Notes under the pieces: model-generated
The model's database searches: none
What the model was told of the DNA's origin: nothing
The model's input: only the letters and a program-made list of their open reading frames with translations
Assembly: GCA_029821755.1 (NCBI GenBank)
Contig: JALGSV010000012.1
Location: 28,789 to 92,788 of the forward strand
Source of the DNA: Candidatus Zipacnadum vermilionense
GTDB taxonomy: Bacteria; Armatimonadota; Zipacnadia; Zipacnadales; Zipacnadaceae
Reading direction: 5' to 3'
DNA length: 64,000 bases
Translations under genes and position numbers: made by a program
Part shown: in pieces, positions 36,340-47,259 of the stretch
How positions within the stretch are numbered: position 1 is the first letter of the stretch
Layout of the letters: each line of letters opens with the position of its first letter

Positions 36340-37599
36340 GTGTTTTCATCGTGTGTTCGGATCACGACGCTGCTGAGCATCGCGACAGGTTTGCTCGCGG
36401 CCGGCGCCGGGGCGGCCGACCCGCCGCTATCCCAGGACGACTTCCCCACTTCCCGGTCCCTGCGAGACTGGGCCTTGCTGCCGCCGGTGGATGCCCTGGG
36501 GCCGATCCCGGCTAATGGGGAGTGGAAGGTGAATCAGGGCGCGCTGGTGGCGACGGGCGTAGCTAAGCCGTGGACCATCCGTACCGCGGGGGACGCCGCC
36601 TGGGCCGATTACAAGCTGTCGGCTACCGTGACCATCCAGAAGCCCGGTCCTCAGCCCGACTTCCCCATCTTCGATGGTGAGTATGACCGCTGGCTCCCTC
36701 GCGCGTCGTTCCCGGGACTCTCCGACCATCCCGGGCAGTTCCGTTACCGCTACTATGCCGGCGAGTTCGACTGGGGCTCGGACGCGGCGGTGTGGTTCCG
36801 CTATCAGGACCGGGAGAATTGCTACCGGGTGCAGCTTTCCAGCATCTACCAGGAGATCATCTTGTGGCATGGCGTCGGGGGCTATCTCGCGGTTGTGCCG
36901 TACAAGATTGAACCGGGCAAGACCTACAAGCTAGAGGTGCTGGCGCAGGGGCGGCATATCCAGGTGCTGCTCGACGGCGCCAAGCAGATCGACTACTGGC
37001 ACACCTGCCTGCCGACGTTGACCGGGAAGATCGGCGTGGGGGCCTACCAGGCCACCGCGGCGTTTTCAGATGTCTCGGTCGCAGCGCTGCCGCGGGCGCC
37101 AGCCACGCCGAGGCGCCGGGCGCGCTTCAACACGCGGATGTGGCGCACGCAACGGTGGGTCTTCGACGGGGACGAACCGATCTGTCTGCTCCAGGCACCG
37201 GCCCCGCCGATTACTCCCGGCTACTGCTCCGGGATGCTCTCCTACCGCTTCGTGAAGCTGCGACCGGGCTACCGGCCGATGTACTCGTGTTGGGTAGGGG
37301 CGCGGCCGGACCATCCAGAGAGCGCGGGGAATGCCCTGGTCGGCACCGTCAATGACATCAAGACCACGGGTGAGAACACAGAGCAACTGGTGCTCACCTT
37401 CAACACCGCCCAGCCGGGCGGGACGATGGAGGGGGTCAACACCGACACGCTGACCTTGGACCCGGTGCGCGGGACCTACCGACACGACATGGTGTACGTG
37501 TGCACCTTCCTGAAGGAAGCTAAGATGCCGTTTCTAGAGTTCGCCGACCCGCTGACCTATAACAACAAGGAGCCGGGGCTGAGCAACAAGTACGGCTAG
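36340..37599 (+). pseudogene. Secreted LamG/DUF1080-like protein, 5' portion ending at an in-frame TAG
   Basis: 419 codons. GTG 36340 is chosen because AAGGGAG lies eight bases upstream and it yields a clean signal peptide (VRITTLLSIATGLLAAGAGA). Residues about 60-260 form a jelly-roll module (FPIFDGEYDRWL...RYYAGEFDWGSDAAVWFRYQDRENCYRVQLSS). A second beta domain follows (SYRFVKLRPGYRPMYS). The paralogue at 50.4-52.4 kb reads VQYGWQAAREDWG where this gene reads NKYG-stop-LPAGHQWG, so TAG 37597-37599 replaces a tryptophan codon. Sequence on both sides is otherwise well kept. Confidence 0.8.
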
Positions 37600-39201
37600 C
37601 TACCGGCGGGGCACCAGTGGGGCGTATTCCTCAACGAGGACGGCACCATCCGCCGCCACCCGATCTCGCAGTCCCTCGATATATACCCCCAGAACAACTG
37701 GTACACCAACGAGGGGTACAGCTACTGGGTGTTGACTCCCGACCGCGCCGTCTGCCCGGCTTGGGAACACTTGACGCCGGGCGTGAAGGTCAACATCGGG
37801 GTGTGCCACTGGGGGTATGACTGGCACCAGTATGTCTACTGGGGCGGGGACAAGCAGCGGACCTTTCAGCCGGGGGAGACCTTCACCATCCACTACGTGA
37901 TGACCGGCTACACCCCCGCGGAGGGGGAGGAGCTCTTCCTCGCCTCAAGGCTGCACCCGCGGATGGAGGATCCCGAGCCGGCGGGCGAGCACTTCGGCTT
38001 CCTGCAGGTCCCTAGCCTGCTGGCTTACCCGGTCGTGGAGCCAGCGGGGACTAGCTTCGATAAGCTGTACGACGTGCGCATGCCGTATATCGGTTGGCAG
38101 TGGTATGGCGACTACGACAACGACCGCCAGGTGGGGCACACCGACCGCTATTCCATGCGGATAGACGGCCCGGCCAGCGCCAAAGGCATGTTCTACCATC
38201 ACATGATTGACGGCAACGCCAAGCGCTACCTGTGCACCTTCTGGCTCAAGACCGAGGGCTACAAGGGCCCGGCCCCCGTCGCCATCCTGCGCTACCCCTG
38301 GGATGACAAGGTCCGTAAGGACGTCGTCGACACCGGCCTGACCGGCGACAATCACTGGACCGAGTTCTCCTTCATCACCACCATGCCGGTCATCACCCCG
38401 GAGACCTCCGACGCCAGCCAGTTCGACCTGATAGTCAAGGGGGTTGGCAAGGTGTGGCTGGACGACTGGTCGGTGCGGCCGCTGGGCGACGATGAGCAGC
38501 CGGGAGAGAAGCGGGGTGGGGCCGCGACGCCGCCCTCGGCGGAGGTCTCCCCCCTCTACCTGGTGGACCTCCAGTGCAACGAGGCCGCCGGCCTATCGCT
38601 CTGGGATGCCAGCGGGCGCAACAACCACGGCAGGCTGCACAGCGTAACCTGGATCAACGCGGGCAACCGCCCCGCGCTGCACTTCGATGGGACGGACTCC
38701 TGTGCGTTTGTCCCGATGGGTTCCCCGGAGTTGAGGCCCGAAGACAAAGGCGCGTACAAGCAGGACAGCCTGACGATGGAGATCTGGGTCTGCCCGACCC
38801 CGGGCCTCAAGGGTGGCGGCGTGCTGTGCTACGGGCTGGCGCTCACGCTGCAATTACAGCCTGTCGGGGACAAGTTCCAGGCGATACTCGGCTGCCTGGA
38901 CGTGGCCGGCGGGTCGCTGCAGCTCATCTCACAGCCGACGATTGCCGGCGGGCGCTGGACGCACCTGGCCACCACCGTTGGGGCAGACGGCCTGGTCCGC
39001 CTGTACGTTGACGGTCAACCCGTCGCCGAGAAGGCTCTGGACGCCAAGCTCAAGCTCTATGCCTGGGAGCCAACAATCACCATCGGCGCCTACGGGACGC
39101 CGAGCAATCTCTTCGCCGGGGAGCTAACCGGTGTGCGCCTGTGGAGCCGCGTGGCTACGCCGGAGGAGATCGCGGCCGAGGCAGCCAGGAGTCCGGGGTA
39201 A
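37600..39201 (+). pseudogene. Same LamG/DUF1080-like gene, 3' portion after the TAG
   Basis: 533 codons in the same frame as the 5' portion. The first part aligns with the paralogue (CPAWEHL, CHWGYDWHQYVYW, RYLCTFWLKTEG, VWLDDWSVRPLGDDEQ). Unlike the paralogue it continues with a C-terminal LamG domain (about 38540-39190: GLSLWDASGRNNHGRL, GRWTHLATTVGADGLVRLYV, GVRLWSRVATPEEI). An internal start at 37729 could in principle give a separate but signal-less product. Probably a glycan-binding or hydrolytic secreted protein when intact. Confidence 0.75.
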
Positions 39202-39334
39202 GGGGCAAACCACGCGGGAGTAAGTCTCCATCCGCGGGCCTGGGAAGCGCTGTCCAGAAAGGAGCACAGCCGCGTCGGGGCGTGCCCTGTCCGCCCCCGT
39301 TGGCGGTCGGGCGGCAGTGACCTCTGGTCTGGCG

Positions 39335-40593
39335 CTAACCTGCCTCCACCGTGATCGTATGCTTGATCGGCGTCACTATGGCCCGCAGGTCCTCAGCCTT
39401 CCGGCCCTGCCGCGCCCACAGCTTGCCGTGCCCCGCCGCTCCCTCTGCCAGCAGGTCCGGGTCCGGCGCCTGCAAGCGCGTCTCGGCCCACGACCACGGG
39501 TAGATCACTTCCTGGACCAGGAACCAGTCGAACTGCTCCTTCGTGCCCACAGCCTCGTCCAGCTTCCGGAAGGCGGCCGAGAAGGGGTTGTCCAGGAACT
39601 CAGCGGCCAAGTTGATGCCTTGCTCCAGGTCCGCCTTCGCGAAGGTCTTGGTCTGCTCGCCCCAGGTGACCTTGCCTTGCGCGGCGTGCAGGTTCCTCAC
39701 GACCAGCGTTAGGCGGTTTAGGTCTTGATTGAAGGGCACAAAGGGGAGGATGGAGACAGTCCCGGCCGCGTCGTCGGGCTTGCCGTAGAAACAGAAGGGC
39801 CAGCGGCTGGACTCGACCTCAGCCTTGCCGTTGACGCCGTTCAGGACCTGGTGCCCGCCGGTGGCCGTCGAGGCCCCCTTCATGTCCAGGGCAATGGTGC
39901 CCAGGTCCCCGTCAAAGCCCATCGCCTTCAGGAAGGCGTAGGCCATGACCAGGTGTCCACTGACCTTCGGGTGCACGCCGTCGGCGCCGGCGACCTGGTA
40001 GGCGTCTCCCAGCACCGCTTTGGCCTTGGTCATGGCGTCCATCATGGTGTTGTGTGCGTCGGCGAAAGGCATCCCATTCTCCGTCGCGATTTTCTGGCCG
40101 TCTCACTGAGCTGGCTCAGGCTATCGTTGTAGACCTGCCCCGAGGCGGAGGCGCTGCGGAAGTAAGTGGGGTCCACCGCGCCCGGCCCGCCCACCACCAC
40201 GGTGACCCCGGCGGCCTTCAGCTTGGTCACCAGGCCCCGCATGGGAGCCTCGTAGGTCTGGCCGATCGCCGGTGTGTAGGGCTTGTACCCGCCGTCGTTC
40301 ATGCCGTAGCAGGTGGTGACGACGGTGGGCTGGAAGGGCATCATGACGTGCTGGAAGCGGCTGTCGAAGCTGGCGGCCCTATCCCCGCTCCAGGCGAACT
40401 GCATCGCGACCAGCGGCAACTGCGGCATGTAGGCCGCCAGGTACATCTCGATATCGCGGGTGTATAGTGTCTGGTCGGTGATGGAATCGCCACACATGGC
40501 CAAGCGCGCGCCCGGCTTGAAGATCGGCTCGGCCGAGGCCTGCGCCGAGCCGAGTAACGCCAGCAGCACCCAGGGAATCAGCGCAGGTCTCAT
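39335..40593 (-). pseudogene. SGNH/GDSL hydrolase split by a one-base frameshift
   Basis: The secreted SGNH esterase starts at ATG 40593 with a signal peptide ending in AQASAEP. It has block I MCGDSITDQ, block III YGMND and, beyond the shift, block V DGVHP with the catalytic Asp/His. The frame breaks near 40100. LSQLSETARK continues off-frame, while adding one base gives SETAxKIATENGMPFADAHN, joining the second frame that runs to 39335. All catalytic blocks survive, so the break is recent or a sequencing error. Likely removes acyl groups from glycans. Confidence 0.75.
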
Positions 40594-41310
40594 TGGGAAT
40601 CCTCCGGGACCGGGCTCGCCCAGGACGAGACGTATTGCTCGACCGCATGAATTGGGTTCGCCAAGTACCCGTCGTGGCCCGGCGCCGTGCCATTAACCGC
40701 CTGCGTCAATGCCGGGACCCGCAACCGGCGGAGCTGATCCAGCAGGCCTTGCTGCAAGGGGCGCTGGGTCGCGTGGTTGTGCCCGATACGCTCGCGATAG
40801 GGTTTCAGGTGGGAGAGCAGCTGGCGGAGCGCCGGCTTGGCGTCGCATTTGGCGTTCACCACGTTCCGCAACTCGATGAAATCAGCGCGCAGGTCGAGGT
40901 TGTCAGCCCGGTCCTGCAGGAAGTGCGTCCGCGGCATCATCAGCAGCCCCCCGGTCCCGGTTGCGGATCGCTCTCCGCCGCTTCCCGCAACGCCTTGCTG
41001 TTATGACGCTGTAGCTCGAACTCCCACTCCTCCTCCAGGTGGCGCCAGCCGAAGCTGGTCAGATACCCGCCCGTGCCTGAGATCAACTGCTGGGCCAATA
41101 GCTGCAGGTTCTCGGTGGCGTAAGTTCCGCCCCGCGCGTAGTGGGCGGCGAGATAGGTGTAGGGCAGTTGCAGGCAAGGGGTCTGGGTGTTGAGCATGAT
41201 CCCTTGCGGGTACAGCGCCGGGTCGTACCGCTGCACTTCCTGGCGGAACCAGTCCGGCTTGCAGTTGCTCATCGGGAAGGCCGGCTCGTACTTGACCTGC
41301 CCCCATCTGC
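40590..41310 (-). pseudogene. 3' remnant of a large glycan-related gene, frameshifted
   Basis: Coding sequence is traceable from about 41310 (VKYEPAFPMSNCKPDWF) to the frame break at GGLL/MMPRTHFLQD (about 40938) and on to a stop at 40590 that overlaps the SGNH start (ATGA). The segment TPCLQLPYTYLAAHYARGGTY and the following helical part resemble the C-terminal region of large GH-like secreted proteins, but I cannot name a family. The upstream end is cut by the IS3 remnant, so most of the gene is lost. Confidence 0.6.
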
Positions 41311-41321
41311 GCTACCACTTC

Positions 41322-41537
41322 TCAAGTTAGAGTCTGGGCCATCGTGGCCCAGTCTGTGGGGTGCTCCTGGCCGAGTGCCAGGGGCGGCAGCTGGATCGCC
41401 TCGGGCGCCGGCCGGCGGTAGCCCAGCACGCTATGCGGTCGCGCCTGGCTGTAATGTTTCCGCCACCGCTCCACCCACACCTGTATGTCCAGGAGCATTC
41501 GGATGACCTGCTGCGGCGTGGGTCGCTTCCTCGGCAT
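41322..41537 (-). mobile_element. IS3-family transposase remnant, internally deleted
   Basis: A 71-codon frame from ATG 41537 (AGGAG eight bases upstream) joins the start of an IS3-type OrfA (MPRKRPTPQQVIRMLL) directly to the end of OrfB (WRKHYSQARPHSVLGYRRPAPEAI). About 1 kb of transposase, including the DDE residues, is deleted, leaving a miniature element. Possible terminal repeats are weak (AAGTTAGAGTCTGGG left, CTGTTAGGTTACTATAGGG right in reverse). It interrupts the gene remnant to its left. Confidence 0.75.
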
Positions 41538-41610
41538 CTTGCCTGCTCCTTCTTGGTGCTCCAACTGCCCCTATAGTAACCTAACAGTTGAATTCGTTTC
41601 TGGGGGCTAG

Positions 41611-41862
41611 GTCACGCGGATAGCACGTCTGGCGCAACGGCTACAGGCCCCGGCCCCGGGTGGGGGAGAGGGGGCATGGGAGGAGCTACTGGCCCGGATG
41701 CAGGCTATCGGCGACTGTATGCCCCTCGTGACCCCGGAGGAGCGGGCGCGTTTTGAGCGCCTGGAGACGCTGATGCCCGAGACTCTGGCAGACCGTCCTT
41801 TAGTCGGCAAAGAAAGACCGGCTTCGGCCTTGGGCCTCACCGGCTTTCTACACTCAGCGTGA
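41611..41862 (+). pseudogene. Unidentified C-terminal gene fragment
   Basis: A plus-strand frame without a start reads RIARLAQRL...WEELLARMQAIGDCMPLVTPEERARFERLE and stops at 41860. It is amphipathic and protein-like, probably the tail of a lost gene. The rest of 41540-41958 shows nothing else convincing. Confidence 0.35.
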
Positions 41863-41958
41863 CCGCGCGCTCCCCCGGCCTCGGCCAAAGGCCGAGGGAG
41901 CGGCGCACCGGTGTCGCCCCGCAGGGCCCCGGCCGGGCTCGTCTACCTAGCGGACCAG

Positions 41959-42606
41959 TTACTCCTGCGCCATCCACCAGATGGTCACGTTGTCCTTACC
42001 GGCCTCCGGCGCGGTCTCAAATTCCACGGTGAAGCCCGTCGTTGCCACTGCCGCCAGCCGGTTGCGCGCAAACTGATTGGCGCTGAGCAGGACTACCGGC
42101 TTCACGCTGAACGGCTTCGCGAAGGCCACCGCGAACGAAGTGCGTTCCCCATCGCCGGAGAACAGCGCCTCGCCGCGTGTCTGGGCGGAGCCGCGCAGGA
42201 CGCCGTTGACCGTCACCGTATCCTTGCTGATCGACAGGGGCTTCTCCCCCGTCGGCGCGACGATCTCCAGCGCCGTGCGTTCCTTGGACCCCTGCACGAA
42301 GGGGATCTGGTTGTTGTAGCAGCGCAGCATCGGCACATCCGGCGCCGCGATGAAGGCGCCGTCCACCGGCTCGCCCAGCACGATGACGCCATTGCCCTGG
42401 CGGTCGGGTGGCAGCGTGACGCTCACGCCGAGACCCATGCCCGAGACCGCCACGCCCCGGCCGTTCGCCACGCGGTTCTCGATGTAGGAGGAAATGATCA
42501 GGCCGTCCAGGCGGTCATTGCCGCCCAGTTCCCCCCAGTGAATGCCGTACCAGTCGGTCATGGACTGGCTGGTGCCGCAGGCCAATTCCAGCTTGTCACC
42601 CTTTTT
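41959..42606 (-). pseudogene. 3' portion of a large secreted protein, after an in-frame TAG
   Basis: 215 codons in the same frame as the upstream 616-residue part. The frame continues immediately after TAG 42607-42609 as KKGDKLELACGTSQSMTDWYG and runs to a normal stop at 41959. The content is beta-rich (VSVTLPPDRQGNGVIVLGEPVDGAF, WWMAQE). An alternative TTG start at 42585 would give a 208-residue protein without export signal, which is unlikely. Confidence 0.7.
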
Positions 42607-44457
42607 CTAGTCCTGCGCCAGCGGTTCGACGTGTAGCCCGTTCTCATTCCACGAATCGGCGAAGAAGGTGCCGGGGGCGAGCAAGTACCGGCCTGTCGCC
42701 GCGGCCGGCTCCAGCGCCTTGGGGAGCACGCCAATGGCCAGCGGGTTGGTGTAGAGCGTCTCGCGAGCTCTTTCCGGTTCGGGCCCGCCGTAGGTGTAGC
42801 CCTCGGCCTGGAGCGACGGCAGTCTCTGCCCCTTGGCTGGGTTGTAGATGAAGCGGCTGTAGCCCAGGTTGATGTCGCCGCGCCAGCTGGAAAAGCGCAT
42901 GAGCCGGAGATGCTCCGGTCCGAGCACCGCGGTCACCTGGAACCAGCTCCGCTTCTCCTTCACGTTCTCGATGTCCAGGCTCATGAACCAGCCGACCAGG
43001 TCTTGGTTCCACTGCGTACCGGCGCCGAACATGTCGCAGTTGACGACGCGGTCAATGCGGCCCTCGCTGCGGGCCTTCGTCAGGTTGATCAGCGTGCGCC
43101 CGGTGCCGCTGCCGCCGTTGAGGTCGCTTACCGCCAAATGGCGGCTGCCTGCCGGCGCGTCCGCGTCGAGAACGGCGGAGCCCGTGAGAAGCATACGGGA
43201 GGTGGACGCGCGCACCAGTTCTCCGCTCTCGTCGCCCTGATCGCGCTGTCCGCCGGCATACTCGGCGGTGAGGCCCAGCGGGATGCCGTCGCCCATGCCG
43301 TACTGGGTCAAGGAGTACCGGCCAACGGTATGCTGCGACTCGGTGTACGAGCGAAGCGAGAACCGGGCGAGGCCCAGCGTACTCTTGTAACCGGGATGGG
43401 CGGCGGGCTGATTGAAGTAGTAGTTCTTTCCGCCGCGGTAGATGTTGACGTCCAGCTCTAGTGGGCAGAAGCCCGCGTAGTAATCGGCGGCCATTGCGGT
43501 TTCGCTGGGGGGCTGGCACTCAATCGCCGTGCCGTTATGCACGCTACGGTTGGACTGCGGTCCCGCCAACTGCTCTGCGAAGGACTTGGCCACCGTTTCG
43601 TTGACCATCGGCGGCTGGACGGACTTGGCCTCCAGCCCCGTGTCCTCGATCGTGAGCAGGTCGGTGGACGCGATGAGATAGCGACCCGTGCCGACCGGAG
43701 GCGCCATGGCCGGCGTAACCTCCTCCGGCGCCGGGCCCCAGGCCGCCAGCCAATAGGCGTCGTTGCCGCTCTGGGTCTGCCCCCAGGCGGCGGTGTGGCT
43801 GGCGGTGCCCGTGTAGGGGGCGGTCGGCCCCACCGGGTGATGCGGCTGGGCCCGGTGCGCCACCACGTGCCCCTTGCGGCCCAGGGGCGGCTCCGGCGTC
43901 TCAGTGACCCAGACCGAATGGACCCACTGCTGTGCGCCAAGCTGCCCCGCTGCGGGGACCACGGTCATCTCGAAGTCAAAAGCACTGCGGTCGATCTCGA
44001 CCCTGAAGGGTCCCGCGACCGGCGAATTCCGCCAGCCGTTGTGTCCCTGTACCCAGTAGTAGAACGTGTCCTCGCCCGGCGCCTTGTTCGCGTCGAATCT
44101 CAAAGTCGGGGCCGGCAACAACTCCGTGCGCAATATGTGGTATTTCACGGCGCCGGGAACCGGCTGGAGCGTGAGCACCACCTTGTTATTGGCATCCAGC
44201 GTATCGGGGGCGTTTTCCACGACGCAAGGGGCGGATAGGTCGGTAACCTTGCCGGGCATGTCCTTGAGATACCAATTGGCGCCCCCGTCGGCTCTCTCCG
44301 CCGACTCGGCGAACACCCAATAACACACCGTGCGCGTGCCGGCCGCCCCCACGACGGTGGCGGTCGGCGGTGCGGGAGTCTGCAACTCCGCTGCCCAGGC
44401 CGATCCCGCCATCCCCATCATCACCGCTGCTACTATCCATCTGGCCCGTATTCTCAT
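42607..44457 (-). pseudogene. Large secreted protein, 5' portion ending at an in-frame TAG
   Basis: 616 codons starting at ATG 44457 with signal peptide IVAAVMMGMAGSAWA. Residues about 25-170 look like fibronectin/Ig-type beta domains (YYWVQGHNGWRNSPVAGPFRVEI). The rest is a beta-rich region with no recognised catalytic motif (YGGPEPERARETLYTNPL near the end). The gene ends in HVEPLAQD, then TAG, with coding continuing in frame. Without the stop the product would be about 832 residues. The family is unknown to me; it sits among other secreted glycan-related genes. Confidence 0.65.
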
Positions 44458-44549
44458 TTGTTTTTCCTCCTGTTACCGCCAGCACTGAGTGCTGCGGTTC
44501 TCGCGCGCTTCCGGCATGCGCCGGGAGCCCGTCGCGCACGGTCGGTGTG

Positions 44550-44927
44550 TCAGACGACTTGCACGCCGTCCGGCGCTTTCACTTGCACGGCAAGCAGATA
44601 CCCCCACTGAGCGACGCCGGCCCTCGCGCACCTGCGGAGGCTCCGCTGATTGTGGGTAGAGACGAGGCCCAGGACCGTCCTGACGCCCATCCGCGGGGAG
44701 TGCTCAAGCATCGCTGCCAGCAGCCTCGTACCAGTCCCCTGCTCCTGGTGCTCGGGCGCAACGTATACGCTGGCTTCGGCAGTGGCACGGTCGGCGGGGT
44801 GGTCCTTGTACGAGTTCAGCCTGACCCAGGCAATGGCCTGCCCCTCGCGCTCCAGCACCCACAACGGCCGGCTGGCCGCGCCATGCTCCCGGAACCACGG
44901 CAACTTGCTCTCCACAGCAACCGGCAC
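44550..44927 (-). CDS. GNAT (phosphinothricin acetyltransferase-like), N-terminally short
   Basis: A 125-residue acetyltransferase-like protein with the acetyl-CoA loop EHQEQGTGTRLL, STHNQRSLRRCARAG and a C-terminal WGYLLAVQVKAPDG, as in the PAT/MddA group. Those proteins have about 165 residues; the first 40 are missing here. It opens with a GTG at 44927 and no good ribosome site. It may be a truncated relic. No evidence shows that it still folds. Confidence 0.55.
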   Translation of the reverse strand: MPVAVESKLPWFREHGAASRPLWVLEREGQAIAWVRLNSYKDHPADRATAEASVYVAPEHQEQGTGTRLLAAMLEHSPRMGVRTVLGLVSTHNQRSLRRCARAGVAQWGYLLAVQVKAPDGVQVV

Positions 44928-45317
44928 GGTGTCAGCACGCGCTCACAGAGATTCCTTCGCCACCGGCACGCTATCTCCTGCGCCACGAGGTTTCACGGCG
45001 CCCAAAGGAAGCCCCAGGACGCGCCGTTTCGCCCCAGACAGGGAATAGGAGGGCCCAAGGCCAGCAGTAACCGCACCGCACAGCGCCACTCGGAGCCGCC
45101 TCCGGGTGGCTCTGTCGTGTTGCCAGAAGGTTGAGCGCTGGGAGGCGACTCTCGAGTTGGGGCGAACGGAGGTAACAGGTGCGAACTGGGCGAAGACAAA
45201 TTTAAGCGTGTAGATCACTGCGCAGCGTGAGTAGTTGGAGGGCTTCCTTTGTCGTCAAGCGCGGCACCAGCTCCTGGAGTTTAGGGCACGTCGGGAGCGC
45301 AGGGGAAGCATGCGCTG
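44928..45317. other. About 390 bases without a convincing gene
   Basis: Frames on both strands lack recognisable domains or ribosome sites. The minus-strand part next to 44927 is where the missing N-terminus of the GNAT gene should be, but it is not readable there. Confidence 0.5.
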
Positions 45318-45921
45318 GTGATCGTGATGTGCGCCCTTGCGCTGGCTGGGCTGGGGGCGATGGCTTACGGCTCCCGCTATCACCCGAACGCCAAGGGCCT
45401 GAGCGATCCGCTCGACGTACCCACCGATCCCCAGGCGCCGCGGCAAAACTCCCTCCTACGCGGGGTGCTCGGAACGGCGACTTCCGGGTCGCTGACTGCT
45501 TCTTCGTCTGCGGCTAACACCCGCTGTGCCGGGCCAACCACACCGGACTGGATCGCGAATCCCGCCAACTCCAAATGGATCGTCTTCGGCGGCGACCGGG
45601 GCCTCGCCGAGGAGAACGGTCTATACGTGTTGCCCGCGGGCGATATGGAGCCCGACTGGTGGAATGCCCGCAAGAATCAGGACGTTTGGGCTTTCGAGCA
45701 TAAGCGCCTCTCCACCGACGCGTACGGCGGCAAGTACAGCCTGATGCTGGACCCTCCCACGCCGGAGGAGCAGTACATCTACGCCTACCCGGTCCATGGT
45801 TGCGCCAAGGGTGACACTAAGTACCGCGTATCGGTGTGGATCAAGGCGGAGAGCGATAAGGACGTTCACTTCTACCTGGGAGGCCTGGTTCGACGACATC
45901 AGTGTGGAGGAAATCAGGTAG
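45318..45921 (+). pseudogene. Secreted carbohydrate-binding (CBM4/9-like) protein, internally deleted
   Basis: A hydrophobic start (MCALALAGLGAMAYG, ATG 45327 or GTG 45318) is followed by a beta-sandwich module (DVWAFEHKRLSTDAYGGKYSLML, KYRVSVWIKAESDKDVHFYLGG). At 45890 the frame is lost. In the next frame the typical CBM ending AWFDDISVEEIR and stop TAG 45919-45921 follow directly. Several dozen residues and the frame are missing, so this is a deletion pseudogene. Confidence 0.6.
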
Positions 45922-46324
45922 AAGCGAGTGAGCCTTCGGGAACCGACAGATACGGATGCCGAGCGGCCTGTTCGCCCTCAGCGGTGCTTAGGGACTGGCC
46001 CGCGTCTGGGGGAGGTGTAACTCGGGAGACTGAAGAAGCCTTTCCCGAGAAGACGCGTCTTCCCAACCGTCTGCGGACAAGGCCGGGCGGCGAAGCCATG
46101 CGGAATCTTCTGCAGGTCCCGGTATCCGTTGAAGGGATTCGAGATCCAGCCGCTGCCGTTGCCACTTAGTAGCTTAGGCGTGGGCTTCGCCGGCACGTTC
46201 CGCCCGCCGGAGAACTCGACGGCCTGCGGAACAGTCAGCAAGGCCGTGGTGATACTTTCTTCGCGATTTGATCGGGCAACTCAAACGAGATACCGTCGTC
46301 CAGAAGAACGGGAGGTCGCTGCAC
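45922..46324. other. About 400 bases without a supported gene
   Basis: A minus-strand frame near 46080-46240 contains NGSGWISNPFNGYRDLQKI, which reads like protein but has no start signal or partner. It may be another fragment. The promoter region of the following esterase gene must lie here, but no clear boxes were found. Confidence 0.4.
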
Positions 46325-47259
46325 ATGAAACCGTTCGCATTTGTGCTATCGGTCTTGACCGTCCTCATGATTTCGGGCGTCGTACCTTCGGCCCGTGCTG
46401 AGGAGGGCGTAACGCCTGCGGCTTCACCCTTGGGGCCAGGCCATCTGGTGGTCCCCGCCGCCGGGGTCAAATTACCGGCGTTGTTCAGCGACAACATGAT
46501 TCTGCAGTCGGGTGTCAAATGCCCCCTTTGGGGTGCCGCCCCCCCGGAAGCACCGTGAGCATCGCCCTCGCCGACCAGGAAGCCACCGCCAAAGCCGGTC
46601 CGGACGGGCAGTGGCGCACCACGATCGGCTCGCTCAAGGCCGGCGGACCGTTCGAGATGACCGTTACGGCAGGCGGGGAAGTCACCACGATCAAGAACGT
46701 CGCCGTCGGCGAAGTGTGGATCGGCTCGGGTCAGTCCAACATGGAATTGAACATGGGCAACTGCCTCGACCCTAAGGCCATTAACGACGACGACGACTGG
46801 CCCATGATCCGCATGTTCACCGTCGCCAAGCAAGCTTCCCCGACGCCCCTTGACGAGACGACCGGCGACTACGCCAACTTGCATGGTTGGATGGTTTCCG
46901 CGCCCAACAACCACGTTGATGGATGGTCGGCCGCCGGCTTCTTTTTCGCTCGTGAATTGCACCAGCGCCTGAACGTGCCCGTCGGGATCATCAATGCCTC
47001 GTGGGGGGGCACGCCATCGGAAGCTTGGACCTCTCCGGAAACCGTGGCCTCCGAGCCCGCCTTTGCCCCCCTGGGCCCCTCCTGGGAGGAGATCGCCAAG
47101 GGATACTCCCTGTGTCTTGAGAGCTGGAACCTGGACATCGCCCGGTGGCAGCAAGAGGCCGACGCGGCCAAGGCCGCTAATCGCCCTGTGCCCTGGCGGC
47201 CAATGCCCCCGATCGATCCCATCGGACCCCTGGCCCCTCCACACTCTACAACGCCATGA
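46325..47259 (+). pseudogene. Sialate O-acetylesterase, first module, N-terminal part with two frame breaks
   Basis: Starts at ATG 46325 (GGAGGT eight bases upstream) with signal peptide FVLSVLTVLMISGVVPSARA. The frame breaks near 46550 in a C-rich run: GAAPPEAP-stop here, where the second module reads GAAPPGSTVE. It resumes in the frame opening at 46519 with GSGQSNMELNMGN (catalytic Ser) and INASWGGTPSEAW. It breaks again near 47230, where PSTLYNAMIRPLIPYA appears in the next frame, matching SNLYNGILRPLIPYA of module two. Both breaks are single-base events and could be sequencing errors. Confidence 0.75.
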
